A stretch of DNA of 53,409 nt from Selenomonas sp. oral taxon 126 (GCF_001683335.1 NZ_CP016201.1:1096468-1149876), one strand, 5' to 3'. Shown: positions 1-9,839, counted from the stretch's first letter. Program-made: numbers and translations. Notes: generated from the sequence alone by a model not told the origin.

Positions 1-20
1 GCTAATATACCGTAATCTCA

Positions 21-244
21 GCCTCCCCCGCCGAAGCGGGGGAGGGGGACCGCTTGCGGTGGAAGGGGCGCTTTGGGCGGAGTGCGTTTTCTATCGTAAG
101 AAAGTCGTGTAAGCCACCGGCGCCCCTATCGGCTCACTGTGTTCGCCACTTCCCCCGTCGCGGACGGGGGAAGCTAATATACCGTAATCTCAGCCTCCCC
201 CGCCGAAGCGGGGGGAGGGGGACCGCTTGCGGTGGAAGGGGCGC
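21..244. repeat. Cluster of GC-rich palindromic repeats
   Basis: Two copies of a repeat that begins GCCTCCCCCG, forms a hairpin with CGGGGGAGG, and ends GGTGGAAGGGGCGC lie at 21-71 and 193-244. Between them, at about 119-174, is the complementary-orientation form (GGCGCCCCTATCGG...CCACTTCCCCCG). The same family recurs at 4147, 6247, 9840 and 18585, always in gaps between chromosomal genes. No gene is seen in the first 303 bases. Confidence 0.85.
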
Positions 245-303
245 TTTGGACGAAGGAAAGCCAATATGCTTTTAGCCAACAATACACGATAAAGGAGACA
301 CCC

Positions 304-1113
304 ATGCTCAGCTGTCAGCTCATCATGAACGCGCTTGAGCGCATTGCGCCGCGCCGCCTCGCCGAGGACTGGGACAACCCCGGTTTGCTCGTCGGCAGCT
401 ACGCGCAGAAGGTCGGACGCATCCTTGTCGCGCTCGATGTCGATGACCGCATCACCGAGGAAGCCATTGCGCGCGGGGCGGACATGATCGTTGCGCACCA
501 TCCCGCGATCTTTCGCGGCATCAAGCAGCTGCGCACCGACCTCCCGCTTGGAAAACGCCTCGCCGCCCTCCTCACGCACGGCATCGCCGTCGCGGCAGCG
601 CATACGAACCTCGACGTTGCGCGCGGCGGCGTGAACGACGTGCTCGCCGCGCATCTCGGACTCGAGAAGCTCTCCTCCTTCGTCATCACGAGTCAGGAGG
701 AGGGGGTCACGGAGAGCCTTGGCCGCATGGGAACGCTTCCCGCGCCGATGGCGATTGAGGACTTTGCCCGCGCGGTGAAGGAACGACTCAGCGTCAGCCA
801 TGTGCGCCTCGCTGCTGCTGCCGCGCGCCCCGTGCGCCGCGTTGCCGTCTGCGGGGGCGCGGGTGCGGAGTTCATCGACAACGCTGTGCGGCTTGGCGCA
901 GATGTCTACGTCACGGGCGACGTGAAGTACCATGACGCGCAGCGCGCCGTGGAGCAGGGCATGCACATCATCGACGCGGGACACTTCGGCACGGAGGTGC
1001 CTGTCCTGCCTGTCCTCGCCGAACAATTACGCACGGAACTCGCATCCGAACGCGGAGAGATTGAGATTTTTGTCACAAACACGCAGCGCGACGTGTTCGA
1101 TGTAATAATATAG
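304..1113 (+). CDS. Nif3-like dinuclear metal-centre protein
   Basis: A 269-residue protein of the Nif3/YbgI (GTP cyclohydrolase I type 2-like) family, which forms toroidal hexamers with a dinuclear metal site; the cellular role of the family is poorly defined. Visible family motifs are the early WDNPGLLVG, the metal-ligand stretch [20 protein letters not shown] in the middle, and the C-terminal DAGHFGTE. I chose ATG 304 because AAAGGAG lies just upstream; an in-frame ATG at 232 would run through the intergenic repeat. The full domain is present without the extra central insertion of some homologues. The lepA-hemW pair follows 31 bases downstream in the same direction, so co-transcription is possible. 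Confidence 0.85.
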   Translation: MLSCQLIMNALERIAPRRLAEDWDNPGLLVGSYAQKVGRILVALDVDDRITEEAIARGADMIVAHHPAIFRGIKQLRTDLPLGKRLAALLTHGIAVAAAHTNLDVARGGVNDVLAAHLGLEKLSSFVITSQEEGVTESLGRMGTLPAPMAIEDFARAVKERLSVSHVRLAAAAARPVRRVAVCGGAGAEFIDNAVRLGADVYVTGDVKYHDAQRAVEQGMHIIDAGHFGTEVPVLPVLAEQLRTELASERGEIEIFVTNTQRDVFDVII

Positions 1114-1144
1114 AAGAAAACATGAAAGGGGAAGGGGAGACACA

Positions 1145-2944
1145 ATGGATCAGAAGCATATCCGCAATTTTTCCATCATCGCCCACATCGACCACGGCAA
1201 ATCCACCATCGCCGACCGCCTCATCGAGTACACGGGCACACTCAGCGAGCGCGAGATGGAGGCGCAGGTGCTCGACAGCATGGATCTCGAGCGCGAGCGC
1301 GGCATCACCATCAAGGCACAGACGGTACGCCTTGACTATCGCGGCGAGGACGGCGAGATGTACGAGCTGAACCTCATCGATACACCGGGACACGTCGACT
1401 TCAACTATGAGGTCTCGCGCAGCCTTGCCGCATGCGAGGGCGCGCTTCTCGTTGTCGACGCGGCACAGGGCGTGGAGGCACAGACCCTTGCGAACGTCTA
1501 CCTTGCGCTCGAACACGACCTCGAGATCGTCCCCGTCATCAACAAGATCGACCTGCCGAGCGCCGAACCCGACCGCGTGAAGCATGAAATTGAAGACACC
1601 ATCGGACTCGACACGAGCGCCGCCGTCCTCGCCTCGGCAAAGACGGGACTCGGCATCAAGGAAGTGCTTGACGCCGTTGTCGCGTTCGTCCCGCCACCCG
1701 AGGGCGACCCGAGTGCGCCACTGCGCGCACTCATTTTCGACTCCTATTTCGACCCGTACAAGGGTGTGATCGCAAATGTGCGCGTCAAGGAGGGCACGAT
1801 CAAAAAGGGCATGAAGCTGAAGCTCATGGCGACGGGCAAGACCTTCGAGGTCACGGATGTCGGCTGCTTCCGTCCGCAGCCCGTTGATACGGGCGCGCTA
1901 GGCACGGGTGAGGTCGGCTTCATCGCGGGTGCGCTGAAGGATGTGCGCGACGTGCGCGTCGGCGACACCGTAACGACGGCAGAGAATCCCGCCGCCGAGG
2001 CGCTGCCCGGCTATCGCGGCGTCACGCCGATGGTCTTCTGCGGACTCTACCCCGAGGACAGCAAGGACTACGACAACCTCCGCGAGGCACTCGAAAAACT
2101 CCAGCTCAACGATGCCGCGCTCGTATTCGAGCCGGAGACCTCCATCGCGCTCGGCTTCGGCTTCCGCTGCGGATTCCTCGGACTCCTCCACATGGATGTC
2201 ATACAGGAGCGCCTCGAGCGCGAGTACAACCTCGGGCTCATCATGACGGCGCCGTCCGTCGTCTACCACGTCCACCGCACCGACGGCACGATGGTGGAGG
2301 TCAGCAACCCCGCCGACCTGCCGCCGACGACCGAGATCGACCACATCGAGGAGCCGTGTGTCAAGGCGACCGTCATCGTGCCGAAGGACTACGTCGGTGC
2401 GGTCATGGAGATCTCGCAGGAAAAGCGCGGCGTATTTCAGACGATGGACTACCTCGATGCGGCGCGCGTCATGGTCATCTATCACATCCCACTGAACGAG
2501 ATCCTCTACGACTACTTCGACCGGCTGAAATCCGCAACGCGCGGCTACGCCTCCCTCGACTACGAGCTGATCGACTACCAAACCTCGAACCTCGTGAAGC
2601 TCGACATCCTCCTCAATGGTGATCCCGTGGACGCGCTCTCGACCATCGTCCACCGCGACCGCGCCGTTGCGCGCGGCCGCCAGCTCGCCGTCAAGCTCAA
2701 GGGCATCATCCCGCAGCAGATGTTCGAGATCCCGATACAGGCGGCAATCGGCAGCAAGATCATCGCGCGCGAGAACGTGCGCGCGCGCCGCAAGGACGTG
2801 CTCGCGAAATGCTACGGCGGCGATATCACGCGCAAGCGCAAGCTGCTCGAAAAGCAGAAGGAGGGCAAGAAACGCATGAAGGCGGTCGGCAGCGTCGAGC
2901 TCCCGCAGGAGGCGTTTATGGCGGTGCTGAAAATTGATGAGTAA
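1145..2944 (+). CDS. lepA: Elongation factor 4 (LepA)
   Basis: A ribosome-associated translational GTPase of 599 residues, the usual length for EF4, which acts on stalled or misassembled translation complexes. The N-terminal G domain shows AHIDHGKST (P loop), DTPGHVDF (G3) and NKIDLP (G4). The EF-G-like domains follow, and the LepA-specific basic C-terminal domain is recognisable in [21 protein letters not shown] purine-rich ribosome site (GGGGAAGGGGAGA) precedes ATG 1145. The stop overlaps the start of hemW, so the two are almost certainly translated from one mRNA, an arrangement common in Firmicutes. Confidence 0.97.
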   Translation: MDQKHIRNFSIIAHIDHGKSTIADRLIEYTGTLSEREMEAQVLDSMDLERERGITIKAQTVRLDYRGEDGEMYELNLIDTPGHVDFNYEVSRSLAACEGALLVVDAAQGVEAQTLANVYLALEHDLEIVPVINKIDLPSAEPDRVKHEIEDTIGLDTSAAVLASAKTGLGIKEVLDAVVAFVPPPEGDPSAPLRALIFDSYFDPYKGVIANVRVKEGTIKKGMKLKLMATGKTFEVTDVGCFRPQPVDTGALGTGEVGFIAGALKDVRDVRVGDTVTTAENPAAEALPGYRGVTPMVFCGLYPEDSKDYDNLREALEKLQLNDAALVFEPETSIALGFGFRCGFLGLLHMDVIQERLEREYNLGLIMTAPSVVYHVHRTDGTMVEVSNPADLPPTTEIDHIEEPCVKATVIVPKDYVGAVMEISQEKRGVFQTMDYLDAARVMVIYHIPLNEILYDYFDRLKSATRGYASLDYELIDYQTSNLVKLDILLNGDPVDALSTIVHRDRAVARGRQLAVKLKGIIPQQMFEIPIQAAIGSKIIARENVRARRKDVLAKCYGGDITRKRKLLEKQKEGKKRMKAVGSVELPQEAFMAVLKIDE

Positions 2945-4097
2945 AAAAGGGTGGGGCATCTATGCCCACATCCCCTACTGCGTGAAAAAATGTGCATACT
3001 GCGACTTTGTTTCCTCTGCCGTCGGAACGTCTGCGTCAGTGGAGATGGAGGACTATGCGGCGGCGCTGCGGGCGGAGATTCTGCGCGAGGCGCTGCCGCT
3101 TCGCGCGCGTTGGGGCGATGTCACGACCGTCTACCTCGGCGGCGGCACGCCGACCGCACTGCCCGCCGCGCTCCTCACGCAGATCCTCGCTACCATCCGT
3201 GAGGCGGCGGGGGAGCCCCTTGAATGCACGGTAGAGGCGAACCCGGGCACGGTGGACGAGGAATATCTCGCGCAGCTCAGAGTGGCGGGCGCGAACCGCC
3301 TCAGCCTCGGCGTGCAGAGCTTTGACGACCGCCTCCTGTGCGCCATCGGGCGCATCCACACGGCAGAGGAGGCGCGCGCGGCAGTCCGCGCGGCACGCGC
3401 GGCGGGGTTTGACAACATCAGCCTCGACCTCATGTACGCGCTGCCCACGCAGACTCTTGCCGATCTCAGGCGGAGCGTCAACGAGGCACTTGCCCTCGCA
3501 CCCGAACACATCTCCGTCTACGGGCTCATTGTCGAGGAGGGGACACCGTTTGCGGCGGCAGAGGCGGCGGGGCGGCTCGCGCTGCCCGACGAGGATGCGG
3601 CGGAGGAGATGTACGACTATCTGATGGCGGAGCTGCCCGCGCACGGCTATCGCCGCTATGAGATCTCGAACTTTGCACGCGCAGGCTATGAGAGCCGCCA
3701 CAATCTCGGCTACTGGCAGAATGTGCCCTACCTCGGCGTCGGCGCGGCGGCGCACGGATACATCGACGGCGTACGTTGGGGGAATGAGACGGACGCACGC
3801 CGCTACATCCGCGCCATCCATGCGGGGGAAAATGTCCGCACGCCCGAGGATGCGGAGCGCACAGCGACGAACGCGATGGAGGAGTACGCCTTCCTCGCCC
3901 TGCGCACAGCAGAGGGGATTGATGAGGCTGATTTTTGCCGCACATTTGGCGTGAACATTGATGATGTTTATAGCTCTGTGATTGAACAGCAGATCGGCCA
4001 CAAGCTGCTGTGCCGCGCGCAGGGGCATATCGCCCTTACGGCAGCGGGTATGAAGCTGGGCAACGAAGTCTTTGCCGCATTTTTGCAGGAGAAATGA
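2937..4097 (+). CDS. hemW: Radical SAM haem chaperone HemW
   Basis: A 386-residue HemW-type protein, related to but distinct from coproporphyrinogen III dehydrogenase HemN, thought to deliver haem to respiratory proteins. The 4Fe-4S radical-SAM motif CxxxCxxC is at residues 15, 19 and 22 (YCVKKCAYC). YLGGGTPT follows, and the HemN-like C-terminal domain is present. ATG 2937 overlaps the last eight bases of lepA; a TTG three bases earlier is also possible. HemW proteins lack the extra N-terminal residues of HemN, as here. Two further haem-related radical-SAM genes lie at 16180-18572. Confidence 0.93.
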   Translation: MSKKGWGIYAHIPYCVKKCAYCDFVSSAVGTSASVEMEDYAAALRAEILREALPLRARWGDVTTVYLGGGTPTALPAALLTQILATIREAAGEPLECTVEANPGTVDEEYLAQLRVAGANRLSLGVQSFDDRLLCAIGRIHTAEEARAAVRAARAAGFDNISLDLMYALPTQTLADLRRSVNEALALAPEHISVYGLIVEEGTPFAAAEAAGRLALPDEDAAEEMYDYLMAELPAHGYRRYEISNFARAGYESRHNLGYWQNVPYLGVGAAAHGYIDGVRWGNETDARRYIRAIHAGENVRTPEDAERTATNAMEEYAFLALRTAEGIDEADFCRTFGVNIDDVYSSVIEQQIGHKLLCRAQGHIALTAAGMKLGNEVFAAFLQEK

Positions 4098-4146
4098 TTC
4101 CATTAACGATAAATTTGTGATATGATAGGTCTGTACCGACGCCTTA

Positions 4147-4200
4147 GCCTCCCCCGTCCGAGACGGGGGAGGGGAACCGCGTAAGCGGTGGAGGGGGCGC
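4147..4200. repeat. GC-rich palindromic repeat copy
   Basis: A copy of the family described at 21-244 (GCCTCCCCCGTCC...GGTGGAGGGGGCGC) between hemW and the glutaredoxin-like gene. Confidence 0.8.
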
Positions 4201-4261
4201 TTTGACCGACGGGGGAATGCCTCTGGTATTCCTATTCACTTCCACACAAAGGAGAAAAACC

Positions 4262-4558
4262 ATGAAAACATTGACCATGATCGAGATGGCGGGCTGCCCC
4301 TACTGCGCGAACGCACACCGCGCGATGGATGCACTGCGCGCCGAGGGCGGCTATGAGGGCGTAACGGTTGACTTCATCGACGAGAACCGCGAACCAGAGA
4401 AGACGCAGCCGTTTGCGGGGCAGTACTACTACGTGCCGAGCATCTTCATGGACGGCGAGAAGCTCTACGAGGCGCAGCCGGGACAGAGCTACGACAAGAT
4501 CTACGCCGAGGTAAAGCACGCATTCGATGCAGCATGTGAGAAAACGCACAACTCATGA
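4262..4558 (+). CDS. Glutaredoxin/thioredoxin-fold protein
   Basis: A 98-residue cytoplasmic protein with a CPYC redox motif near the N terminus (AGCPYCANAHRAM). A cis-proline-like YVPSIFMDGEKLY segment follows, where glutaredoxins bind glutathione or substrate. This fits a single-domain glutaredoxin-like dithiol oxidoreductase; the exact partner is not evident. ATG 4262 follows AAAGGAGAAA; the longer open frame from 4202 has no ribosome site and starts at the edge of a repeat. It is monocistronic, with the decarboxylase promoter beginning about 40 bases after its stop. Confidence 0.85.
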   Translation: MKTLTMIEMAGCPYCANAHRAMDALRAEGGYEGVTVDFIDENREPEKTQPFAGQYYYVPSIFMDGEKLYEAQPGQSYDKIYAEVKHAFDAACEKTHNS

Positions 4559-4599
4559 AAAATATGAAAAAGTTGCATGAGAAAAAACGAAAATAAATC

Positions 4600-4628
4600 T
4601 TGTAAAATTGTCTGAAATCCCGCATAAT
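4600..4628 (+). promoter_or_regulatory. Promoter for decarboxylase operon
   Basis: TTGTAA (4600-4605), a 17-bp spacer and CATAAT (4623-4628). Transcription would begin near 4635, giving a leader of about 100 nt that contains the hairpin at 4664-4710. Confidence 0.55.
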
Positions 4629-4663
4629 AACGAATGTGCTATTTTCACAATATACATAAAGAT

Positions 4664-4710
4664 CCTCAGGAACGCCACCGTGTACGGGTAGCGCTGTGAC
4701 GTTCGTGAGG
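4664..4710 (+). ncRNA. Structured leader RNA, candidate riboswitch
   Basis: An outer helix pairs CCTCAGGAACG (4664-4674) with CGTTCGTGAGG (4700-4710), one mismatch in 11. It encloses a non-random interior with a small CCG/CGG helix and the segment GGGTAGCGCTGTGA. It ends 10 bases before the GATGAGGTGAG ribosome-site region of a Na+-pump gene. A Na+-sensing RNA of the DUF1646-motif type is a reasonable candidate by context, but I cannot match its consensus without a covariance model. Confidence 0.4.
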
Positions 4711-4734
4711 GGAAAAACAAGATGAGGTGAGTTT

Positions 4735-5091
4735 ATGCATCAACCCGTAACCGACAATCCATTTGTCATCATGTTCATCAACATGGTCATCGTCTTCGCG
4801 GTTCTGACTGCGATCTGGGGTCTTATCGAATTGACCCACAGACTCGATCCGACGAAGAAGAAGGCAGAGCCGCCTGCAGCGGCACCTGCCCGTCCCGCTC
4901 CCGCGCCTGCACCGGCAGCTCCTGCCGCTCCCGCAGTTCCTGCGGGGCTGTCCACCGAGACCGTTGCCGTCATTGCAGCAGCCGTTACCGCCTGTGGCTA
5001 CAGCGCCGAGCAGATCCACGCGATCCGTCCCGCCGAGCAGCCCGCATGGCGCAACTTCGGCCGCGCAAGCGGCATGCGTACCGCGCGCTAA
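4735..5091 (+). CDS. Na+-pumping decarboxylase delta/gamma subunit
   Basis: A 118-residue membrane protein of the OadG/MmdD family, the small subunit that anchors and assembles biotin-dependent sodium-translocating decarboxylases. One transmembrane helix (about residues 10-32) is followed by a charged segment and an Ala/Pro-rich linker at about 43-70. A conserved C-terminal end of the MmdD/MmdE type follows, containing AVTACGYSAEQIHAI and NFGRASGMRTAR. The beta subunit starts 15 bases downstream. The carboxyltransferase alpha subunit and a separate biotin carrier are not in this window, so they must be encoded elsewhere. Methylmalonyl-CoA versus oxaloacetate as substrate cannot be told from this gene. 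Confidence 0.75.
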   Translation: MHQPVTDNPFVIMFINMVIVFAVLTAIWGLIELTHRLDPTKKKAEPPAAAPARPAPAPAPAAPAAPAVPAGLSTETVAVIAAAVTACGYSAEQIHAIRPAEQPAWRNFGRASGMRTAR

Positions 5092-5106
5092 GGAGGGAAC
5101 GAGACT

Positions 5107-6234
5107 ATGGATTTTATCAACGCATTTACCGTCTCCCTGCAGGCCGTTGTCGAGGGGAGCGGATTCATTGGCATGACCGGCGGCAACGTCATCATGATCA
5201 TCGTCGGTCTCGTCCTGCTCTATCTCGCGTTTGCACGCGACTTCGAGCCACTGCTCCTCAGCCCGATTGCATTCGGCTGTATCCTCGCGAACATCCCGTT
5301 CAACGGCTTTGAGGAGCCGGGCGTCATGTCCGCCATCGGCATGGGTATCAAATACGAGATCTTCCCACCGCTCATCTTCCTTGGCGTCGGCGCAATGACC
5401 GACTTCGGTCCTCTGATTGCGCGTCCGTCGAGTCTCCTCATGGGCGCGGCGGCACAGTTCGGCGTGTTCATCGCCCTCCTCGGCGCGATGCTCCTCGGCT
5501 TTACGGCGCAGGAGGCAGGATCCATCGGCATCATCGGCGGTGCGGACGGCCCGACCTCGATCTACCTCGCCACGAAGATGGCGCCGCATCTCTTGGGCGC
5601 AATCGCTGTTGCGGCATATACCTACATGGCGCTCGTGCCGCTCATCCAGCCGCCCGTCATGCAGCTCCTCACCTCGAAGAAGGAGCGTGAGGTCATCATG
5701 GAGCAGGCGCGCGAGGTCACGAAGTTCGAGCGCATCGCGTTCCCGATCGTCTCCACCATCTTCATCAGTCTGCTGCTCCCGTCCATCACGGCACTGCTCG
5801 GCATGCTCATGCTCGGCAACCTCTTCCGTGAGAGCGGTGTGACGGATCGTCTCTCCGATACGGCGCAGAACGCGCTCATCAACACGGTCACGATCTTCCT
5901 CGCGCTTGGCACGGGTCTCACAATGAGTGCGGAGAGCTTCCTCGTCAAGGAGACCATTCTCATCATCTGCCTCGGCCTCGTCGCGTTCATCTTTGGCACG
6001 GCTGCGGGCGTCGTCCTCGGCAAGATCATGTGCCGCGCGACGGGCTGGAAGGTCAACCCGCTCATCGGCTCTGCGGGCGTCTCCGCCGTTCCGATGGCGG
6101 CGCGCGTCAGCCAGATCGTCGGCATCAAGGCAAAGCCGGGCAACTACCTCCTCATGCACGCCATGGGACCGAACGTCGCCGGTGTTATCGGCACGGCGGT
6201 CGCGGCAGGTACGATGCTCGCAATGCTGATGTAA
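5107..6234 (+). CDS. mmdB: Na+-translocating decarboxylase beta subunit
   Basis: A polytopic membrane protein of 375 residues, the expected length for the OadB/MmdB/GcdB beta subunit. This subunit decarboxylates carboxybiotin and couples the reaction to Na+ export. The family signature [13 protein letters not shown] is present, as are [13 protein letters not shown] near the N terminus and the C-terminal [16 protein letters not shown] and [12 protein letters not shown] stretches. It is preceded by a good site (AAGGAGGGAACGAGACT) and follows the delta-like subunit directly. In Negativicutes these pumps conserve energy during succinate or lactate fermentation. The symbol is by family and substrate is not proven. 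Confidence 0.9.
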   Translation: MDFINAFTVSLQAVVEGSGFIGMTGGNVIMIIVGLVLLYLAFARDFEPLLLSPIAFGCILANIPFNGFEEPGVMSAIGMGIKYEIFPPLIFLGVGAMTDFGPLIARPSSLLMGAAAQFGVFIALLGAMLLGFTAQEAGSIGIIGGADGPTSIYLATKMAPHLLGAIAVAAYTYMALVPLIQPPVMQLLTSKKEREVIMEQAREVTKFERIAFPIVSTIFISLLLPSITALLGMLMLGNLFRESGVTDRLSDTAQNALINTVTIFLALGTGLTMSAESFLVKETILIICLGLVAFIFGTAAGVVLGKIMCRATGWKVNPLIGSAGVSAVPMAARVSQIVGIKAKPGNYLLMHAMGPNVAGVIGTAVAAGTMLAMLM

Positions 6235-6246
6235 ATACGACATTTA

Positions 6247-6302
6247 GCCTCCCCCGTCGAAACGGGGGAGGGGAACCACGCGCAGCGTGGTGGAAGGGGC
6301 GC
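6247..6302. repeat. GC-rich palindromic repeat copy
   Basis: A copy of the dispersed family immediately after the decarboxylase beta gene (GCCTCCCCCGTCG...GGTGGAAGGGGCGC). Confidence 0.8.
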
Positions 6303-6343
6303 TTGATTGAAAAGCGCATCTCGACCATAGCACAGCATTTGAC

Positions 6344-6381
6344 AAAATCCTCCTTCGTATGTACTATGAGGGGGGATTTTT
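6344..6381 (+). terminator. Rho-independent terminator
   Basis: AAAATCCTCC pairs with GGGGGGATTTT, followed by a T run. It closes the decarboxylase transcription unit before cbiL. Confidence 0.7.
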
Positions 6382-6446
6382 CGTTCGCGCTGTTCTTCCA
6401 CCTGCGCGAAATCATTTCAACATTTTTACAACGGAAGGAAGATTTT

Positions 6447-7145
6447 ATGCGCGGAACATTTTACGGCATCGGCGTCGGCCCCGGCGACCCCGAACTGCTC
6501 ACTGTCAAGGCAATCAAGGCAATCGAGGCGGCGGACGTCCTCATCGCCCCCAAGACCGAGAAGAAGGAGGGCAGCGTCGCCCTCGAGATCGCACGTCCCT
6601 ACCTCAAAGAGGACATCGAGATCGTCTACCAAGTGTTTCCAATGGTCAAGGACTTCGCAGACGACACGGGCGCATGGGAGGCGAACAAGGCGGAGATTCT
6701 CGCCCTGCTGAACGCGGGCAGGAACGTCGCCTTCCTCACACTCGGCGACCCCATGTTTTACAGCACCTACATCTATGTTTTCCGCCTTCTCGAGCATGAG
6801 GACGTGGACATCGTCACCATCCCCGGCATCCCCGCCTTTGCCGCCATCGGCAGCCGCGTCGGCAGACCAATTGTGGAGGGCAACGACATCCTCGCCATCA
6901 TCCCGGGCACGGCGGATGCGCAGCGTCTCGAGGAGGTTATGGCGGTCGCGAGCAGTGCCGTCGTCATGAAGGTCTACCACAACTCCGCAGAGATCATCGA
7001 CCTCCTGCGCCGCAACAACATGACGAAGGAGGCGGTGCTGGTCAGCCGCGTCGGACTCGACGACGAGCGCATCATCCACGACCTTGAGGCACACGCCGAT
7101 GAGAAGCTGAACTACCTCTCGACCATCCTCACGCGGAGGAGCTGA
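6447..7145 (+). CDS. cbiL: Precorrin-2/cobalt-factor II C20-methyltransferase
   Basis: A 232-residue SAM-dependent tetrapyrrole methylase that adds the C20 methyl group in corrin-ring synthesis (CobI/CbiL). The N-terminal GIGVGPGDPELLTVKA is the classic family motif. The central LTLGDPMFYSTYIYVFRLL and PGIPAFAA are typical of the C20 enzyme. The start at ATG 6447 follows GGAAGGA; the open frame extends further upstream through another gene's 3' region and is not real there. The next gene starts one base after the stop, so cbiL appears to head an operon with the ABC importer. A B12-type riboswitch was looked for upstream and not seen. Confidence 0.88.
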   Translation: MRGTFYGIGVGPGDPELLTVKAIKAIEAADVLIAPKTEKKEGSVALEIARPYLKEDIEIVYQVFPMVKDFADDTGAWEANKAEILALLNAGRNVAFLTLGDPMFYSTYIYVFRLLEHEDVDIVTIPGIPAFAAIGSRVGRPIVEGNDILAIIPGTADAQRLEEVMAVASSAVVMKVYHNSAEIIDLLRRNNMTKEAVLVSRVGLDDERIIHDLEAHADEKLNYLSTILTRRS

Positions 7146-7146
7146 C

Positions 7147-8079
7147 ATGATGCGGAAAGCATGGGCAGCCGCCCTTCTCACGGCACTCTCCCTCGTCCTC
7201 ACGGCATGTGGCGCACCTGCCGCAGAGCAGTCCGCGCAGGGCAGCTATGCGACGATCACGGATGATAATGGGCGCACGGTCAACTTCGACAAGAAGCCGG
7301 AGCGCATCGTCGTCACCTCCGCCTCCTTCCTCGAGCCACTCTATGCCGTCGGCGGCACGGTCGTCGGCCGCCCCGAGTCCAAGTCGAAAATCCCGCCCGA
7401 GGCGAAGGATGTCGCACGCATCGGGCGCGTCTACCAGATCGACGCGGAGAAGATCCTCGAGCTGAAACCTGACCTCGTCATCCTCAACAAGGGCATGAAC
7501 GAAAAACTCGTCGAGACCCTTGCGGCAAACTACGTCAAGACGCTCGTCCTCGACATGAAGACCTACGATGACGTGAAGCGCGAGATCGGCATCTTTGCCG
7601 CGCTCACGGGCGAAACGGCAAAGGGGGAGGAGCTCACGGCAAAAATGGACGCGGACATCGCCGCCGTACGCGCCTCGATTCCCTCGGACAAGAAGCGCAT
7701 CGCGATCATCCACAGCACGGGACAGGGACTCTCCGTCCAGCTCGACGGCAGCATCGCAGGCAGCATTGCAAACATGCTCGGCTGGGAGAATACGGCGAGC
7801 GGCATGACCGCCCTCGACAAGAACCCCGACGCCGCCCCCTACAGCATGGAGACGCTCGTCGCGCAGAACCCCGACATCATCTTCGTTACGAGCATGGGCG
7901 AGGAGGTGGAGATCCGCGATTCGATGGAGGCGATGTTCGCCGAGAGCCCCGCATGGCAGAGCGTTGCGGCGATCCGTGACGGGCGCGTCTACTACCTGCC
8001 GCAGGAGATGTTCCTGTTCAGCCCGGGCATCGAATACCCCGAGGCGGTCAAATATATGGCGAGGCTCGTCTATCCATGA
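7147..8079 (+). CDS. ABC transporter substrate-binding lipoprotein
   Basis: A 310-residue extracytoplasmic binding protein of the BtuF/FhuD/FepB (Fe3+-siderophore and corrinoid) superfamily. A lipoprotein signal peptide with lipobox LTAC places Cys at about residue 21. The mature protein has the typical DDNGRTVNFDKKPERIV entry and KPDLVILNKG segments. Start ATG 7147 lies one base after the cbiL stop, with ATG 7150 an alternative. The permease gene overlaps its last four bases. Its place next to cbiL favours corrinoid (cobalamin precursor) uptake, but sequence alone does not exclude a ferric siderophore or haem. Confidence 0.85.
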   Translation: MMRKAWAAALLTALSLVLTACGAPAAEQSAQGSYATITDDNGRTVNFDKKPERIVVTSASFLEPLYAVGGTVVGRPESKSKIPPEAKDVARIGRVYQIDAEKILELKPDLVILNKGMNEKLVETLAANYVKTLVLDMKTYDDVKREIGIFAALTGETAKGEELTAKMDADIAAVRASIPSDKKRIAIIHSTGQGLSVQLDGSIAGSIANMLGWENTASGMTALDKNPDAAPYSMETLVAQNPDIIFVTSMGEEVEIRDSMEAMFAESPAWQSVAAIRDGRVYYLPQEMFLFSPGIEYPEAVKYMARLVYP

Positions 8080-9047
8080 AAAAGCGGATAGCACTGCTCG
8101 TCCTCTTTGCTGCTCTCGCGGTATTCTCGATGATGCTCTCGGCGGCAAAGGGCTCGGTTGACATCCCGCTTGCGGAGATCATTGGCATCCTTGGCGGGGC
8201 GCAGGACACGGCGCACGCGCAGATCCTCTGGAACATCCGTCTGCCGCGCACGATTGTCGCCGCGCTCGTCGGGATCAACCTCTCCCTCTCGGGCGCAATC
8301 CTGCAGGCGATCCTGCGCAACCCGCTCGCCGACCCGCATATCATCGGTATCTCCTCGGGCGCGGGACTTGCGGGCATCTTCATCATGCTCATGCTGCCGA
8401 GCGCGGCGTGGCTCATCACGCCCGCCGCGTTCGGCGGGGCGATGCTCGCCGCGCTGCTCATCTACATCCTCGCGTGGCGTGACGGCATCCGCCCGACGCG
8501 CATCATCCTCGCGGGCGTCGCGGTGTCGGCATTCCTCGGCGCGGGCATCTCCGCAATGATGATCCTCTACAGCGACCGCGTGCACAGCGCGCTGATGTGG
8601 ATGGTCGGCGGACTCTCTGCGCGCAGCTGGCCGCATGTGGATCTGTTGCTGCCCTATACGATTGTTGCAGGTCTGCTCGCACTGATGGCGGCACAGCGGC
8701 TCAACATCCTACAGCTCGGTGACGACATGGCGCGCGGCATCGGACTCGCCGTCGAGCGCACGCGCATCCTCCTCACGGCGGTTGCCGCGCTCCTCGCCGC
8801 GAGCGCCGTCTCCGTCGTGGGGCTGCTCGGCTTTGTCGGACTCATCGTCCCGCACGCCGCACGCCTCATGATCGGCGCGGACTACCGCTTCCTCCTGCCG
8901 GCGGCGGCGCTCCTCGGCATCGCCGTCGTCACGCTCAGCGACACGGCGGCACGGCTACTCTTTGCACCTCTTGAGCTGCCCGTCGGCATCATCATGGCGG
9001 TCGTCGGCGCACCATTCTTCCTCTATCTCCTCAGGAGGCAGCTATGA
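8076..9047 (+). CDS. FecCD/BtuC-type ABC permease
   Basis: A 323-residue inner-membrane permease of the FecCD/BtuC family with about nine to ten hydrophobic segments. RNPLADPHIIGISSGAGLAG and GLLGFVGLIVPHAARL (the coupling region to the ATPase) are family hallmarks. It starts at ATGA overlapping the stop of the binding protein and its own end overlaps the ATPase start, showing tight translational coupling. The substrate is the same as for the neighbouring binding protein: probably a corrinoid, alternatively a siderophore. Confidence 0.92.
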   Translation: MKKRIALLVLFAALAVFSMMLSAAKGSVDIPLAEIIGILGGAQDTAHAQILWNIRLPRTIVAALVGINLSLSGAILQAILRNPLADPHIIGISSGAGLAGIFIMLMLPSAAWLITPAAFGGAMLAALLIYILAWRDGIRPTRIILAGVAVSAFLGAGISAMMILYSDRVHSALMWMVGGLSARSWPHVDLLLPYTIVAGLLALMAAQRLNILQLGDDMARGIGLAVERTRILLTAVAALLAASAVSVVGLLGFVGLIVPHAARLMIGADYRFLLPAAALLGIAVVTLSDTAARLLFAPLELPVGIIMAVVGAPFFLYLLRRQL

Positions 9048-9835
9048 GTGCCGGGATGAGCACCCGCAATCTGTGCGTGAAGATTGCGGGCAAGGAAATC
9101 CTGCACGGTCTGAACGTAGACATCAAGGCGGGGCGGCGCACAGCCATCATCGGCCCGAACGGTGCGGGCAAGACCACCCTCCTGCGCGCACTTGCGGGAC
9201 TGAATCGCCGCTATACGGGCGAGATTATGCTCGACGGGCGTGCACTGAATAGTTTTTCGGAAAAGGAGCTCGCACGCGTGCGCGCCATCCTGCCGCAGGA
9301 GCGCGCGGCGGCGCAGGGGCTGACCGTGGAGCAGCTTGTGACATACGGACGCTTTGCCCATGCAGGGCTGCTTCAGACGAGTGCAAGTGCGGAGGATCGC
9401 GAGGCAATCGCGTGGGCGATGGAGACCGCGCACGTCTCCGCGTTTGCAGAGCGCGAGGTGCATACCCTTTCGGGCGGCGAGCGGCAGCGCGTCTTTCTCG
9501 CCATGGCGCTCAGCCAGCGCCCGCGCCTCCTCCTGCTCGACGAGCCGACCACCTACCTCGACGTCGCGCATCAGCTGCGCGTCATGGAGATCATCTCACA
9601 GCTCAACCGTATACATGGCATGACCATCCTTATGGTGCTGCACGACATGGCGCACGCCATGCAATACGCCGACGACATCGTCCTCGTAGAGAGCGGGCGC
9701 GTCCGTGCGACGGGGACACCCGCCGAAGTGCTCACCGAGGAACGCATCGCCGATGTGTTCGGGGTAGAGGTCGAGATCTTTACCAACAGCCGCGGCACCC
9801 GCGTCCCCTCGCCTGTTGCACTTGTGGGGGAGTAG
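9044..9835 (+). CDS. FecE/BtuD-type ABC ATPase
   Basis: A 263-residue cytoplasmic ATPase completing the importer. It shows Walker A GPNGAGKTT, signature LSGGERQR, Walker B LLLLDEP and the switch His in VLHDMAHAM. The C-terminal end RATGTPAEVLTEERIADVFGV is characteristic of Fe-siderophore and B12 transporters. It overlaps the permease by four bases and ends just before a dispersed repeat and a strong terminator, which marks the end of the cbiL-importer operon. Confidence 0.93.
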   Translation: MSAGMSTRNLCVKIAGKEILHGLNVDIKAGRRTAIIGPNGAGKTTLLRALAGLNRRYTGEIMLDGRALNSFSEKELARVRAILPQERAAAQGLTVEQLVTYGRFAHAGLLQTSASAEDREAIAWAMETAHVSAFAEREVHTLSGGERQRVFLAMALSQRPRLLLLDEPTTYLDVAHQLRVMEIISQLNRIHGMTILMVLHDMAHAMQYADDIVLVESGRVRATGTPAEVLTEERIADVFGVEVEIFTNSRGTRVPSPVALVGE

Positions 9836-9839
9836 GATT

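Noticed and set aside
21-244. The repeated GC-rich units as a CRISPR array
   Set aside because: Copies are scattered kilobases apart, occur in both orientations, have no regular spacers, and no cas genes are present.
1898-2959. A 353-codon minus-strand open frame opposite lepA
   Set aside because: Shadow of lepA codon structure, with no ribosome site or recognisable domain.
4666-6243. A 525-codon minus-strand open frame across the decarboxylase genes
   Set aside because: Its product is low-complexity Asp/Arg/His/Glu-rich, which is the usual mirror of GC-rich coding DNA. The plus-strand genes are clearly real.
6303-6446. Cobalamin riboswitch before cbiL and the importer
   Set aside because: No B12-box-like segment or typical long folded leader is visible. 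The gap holds only a repeat, a terminator and a ribosome site.
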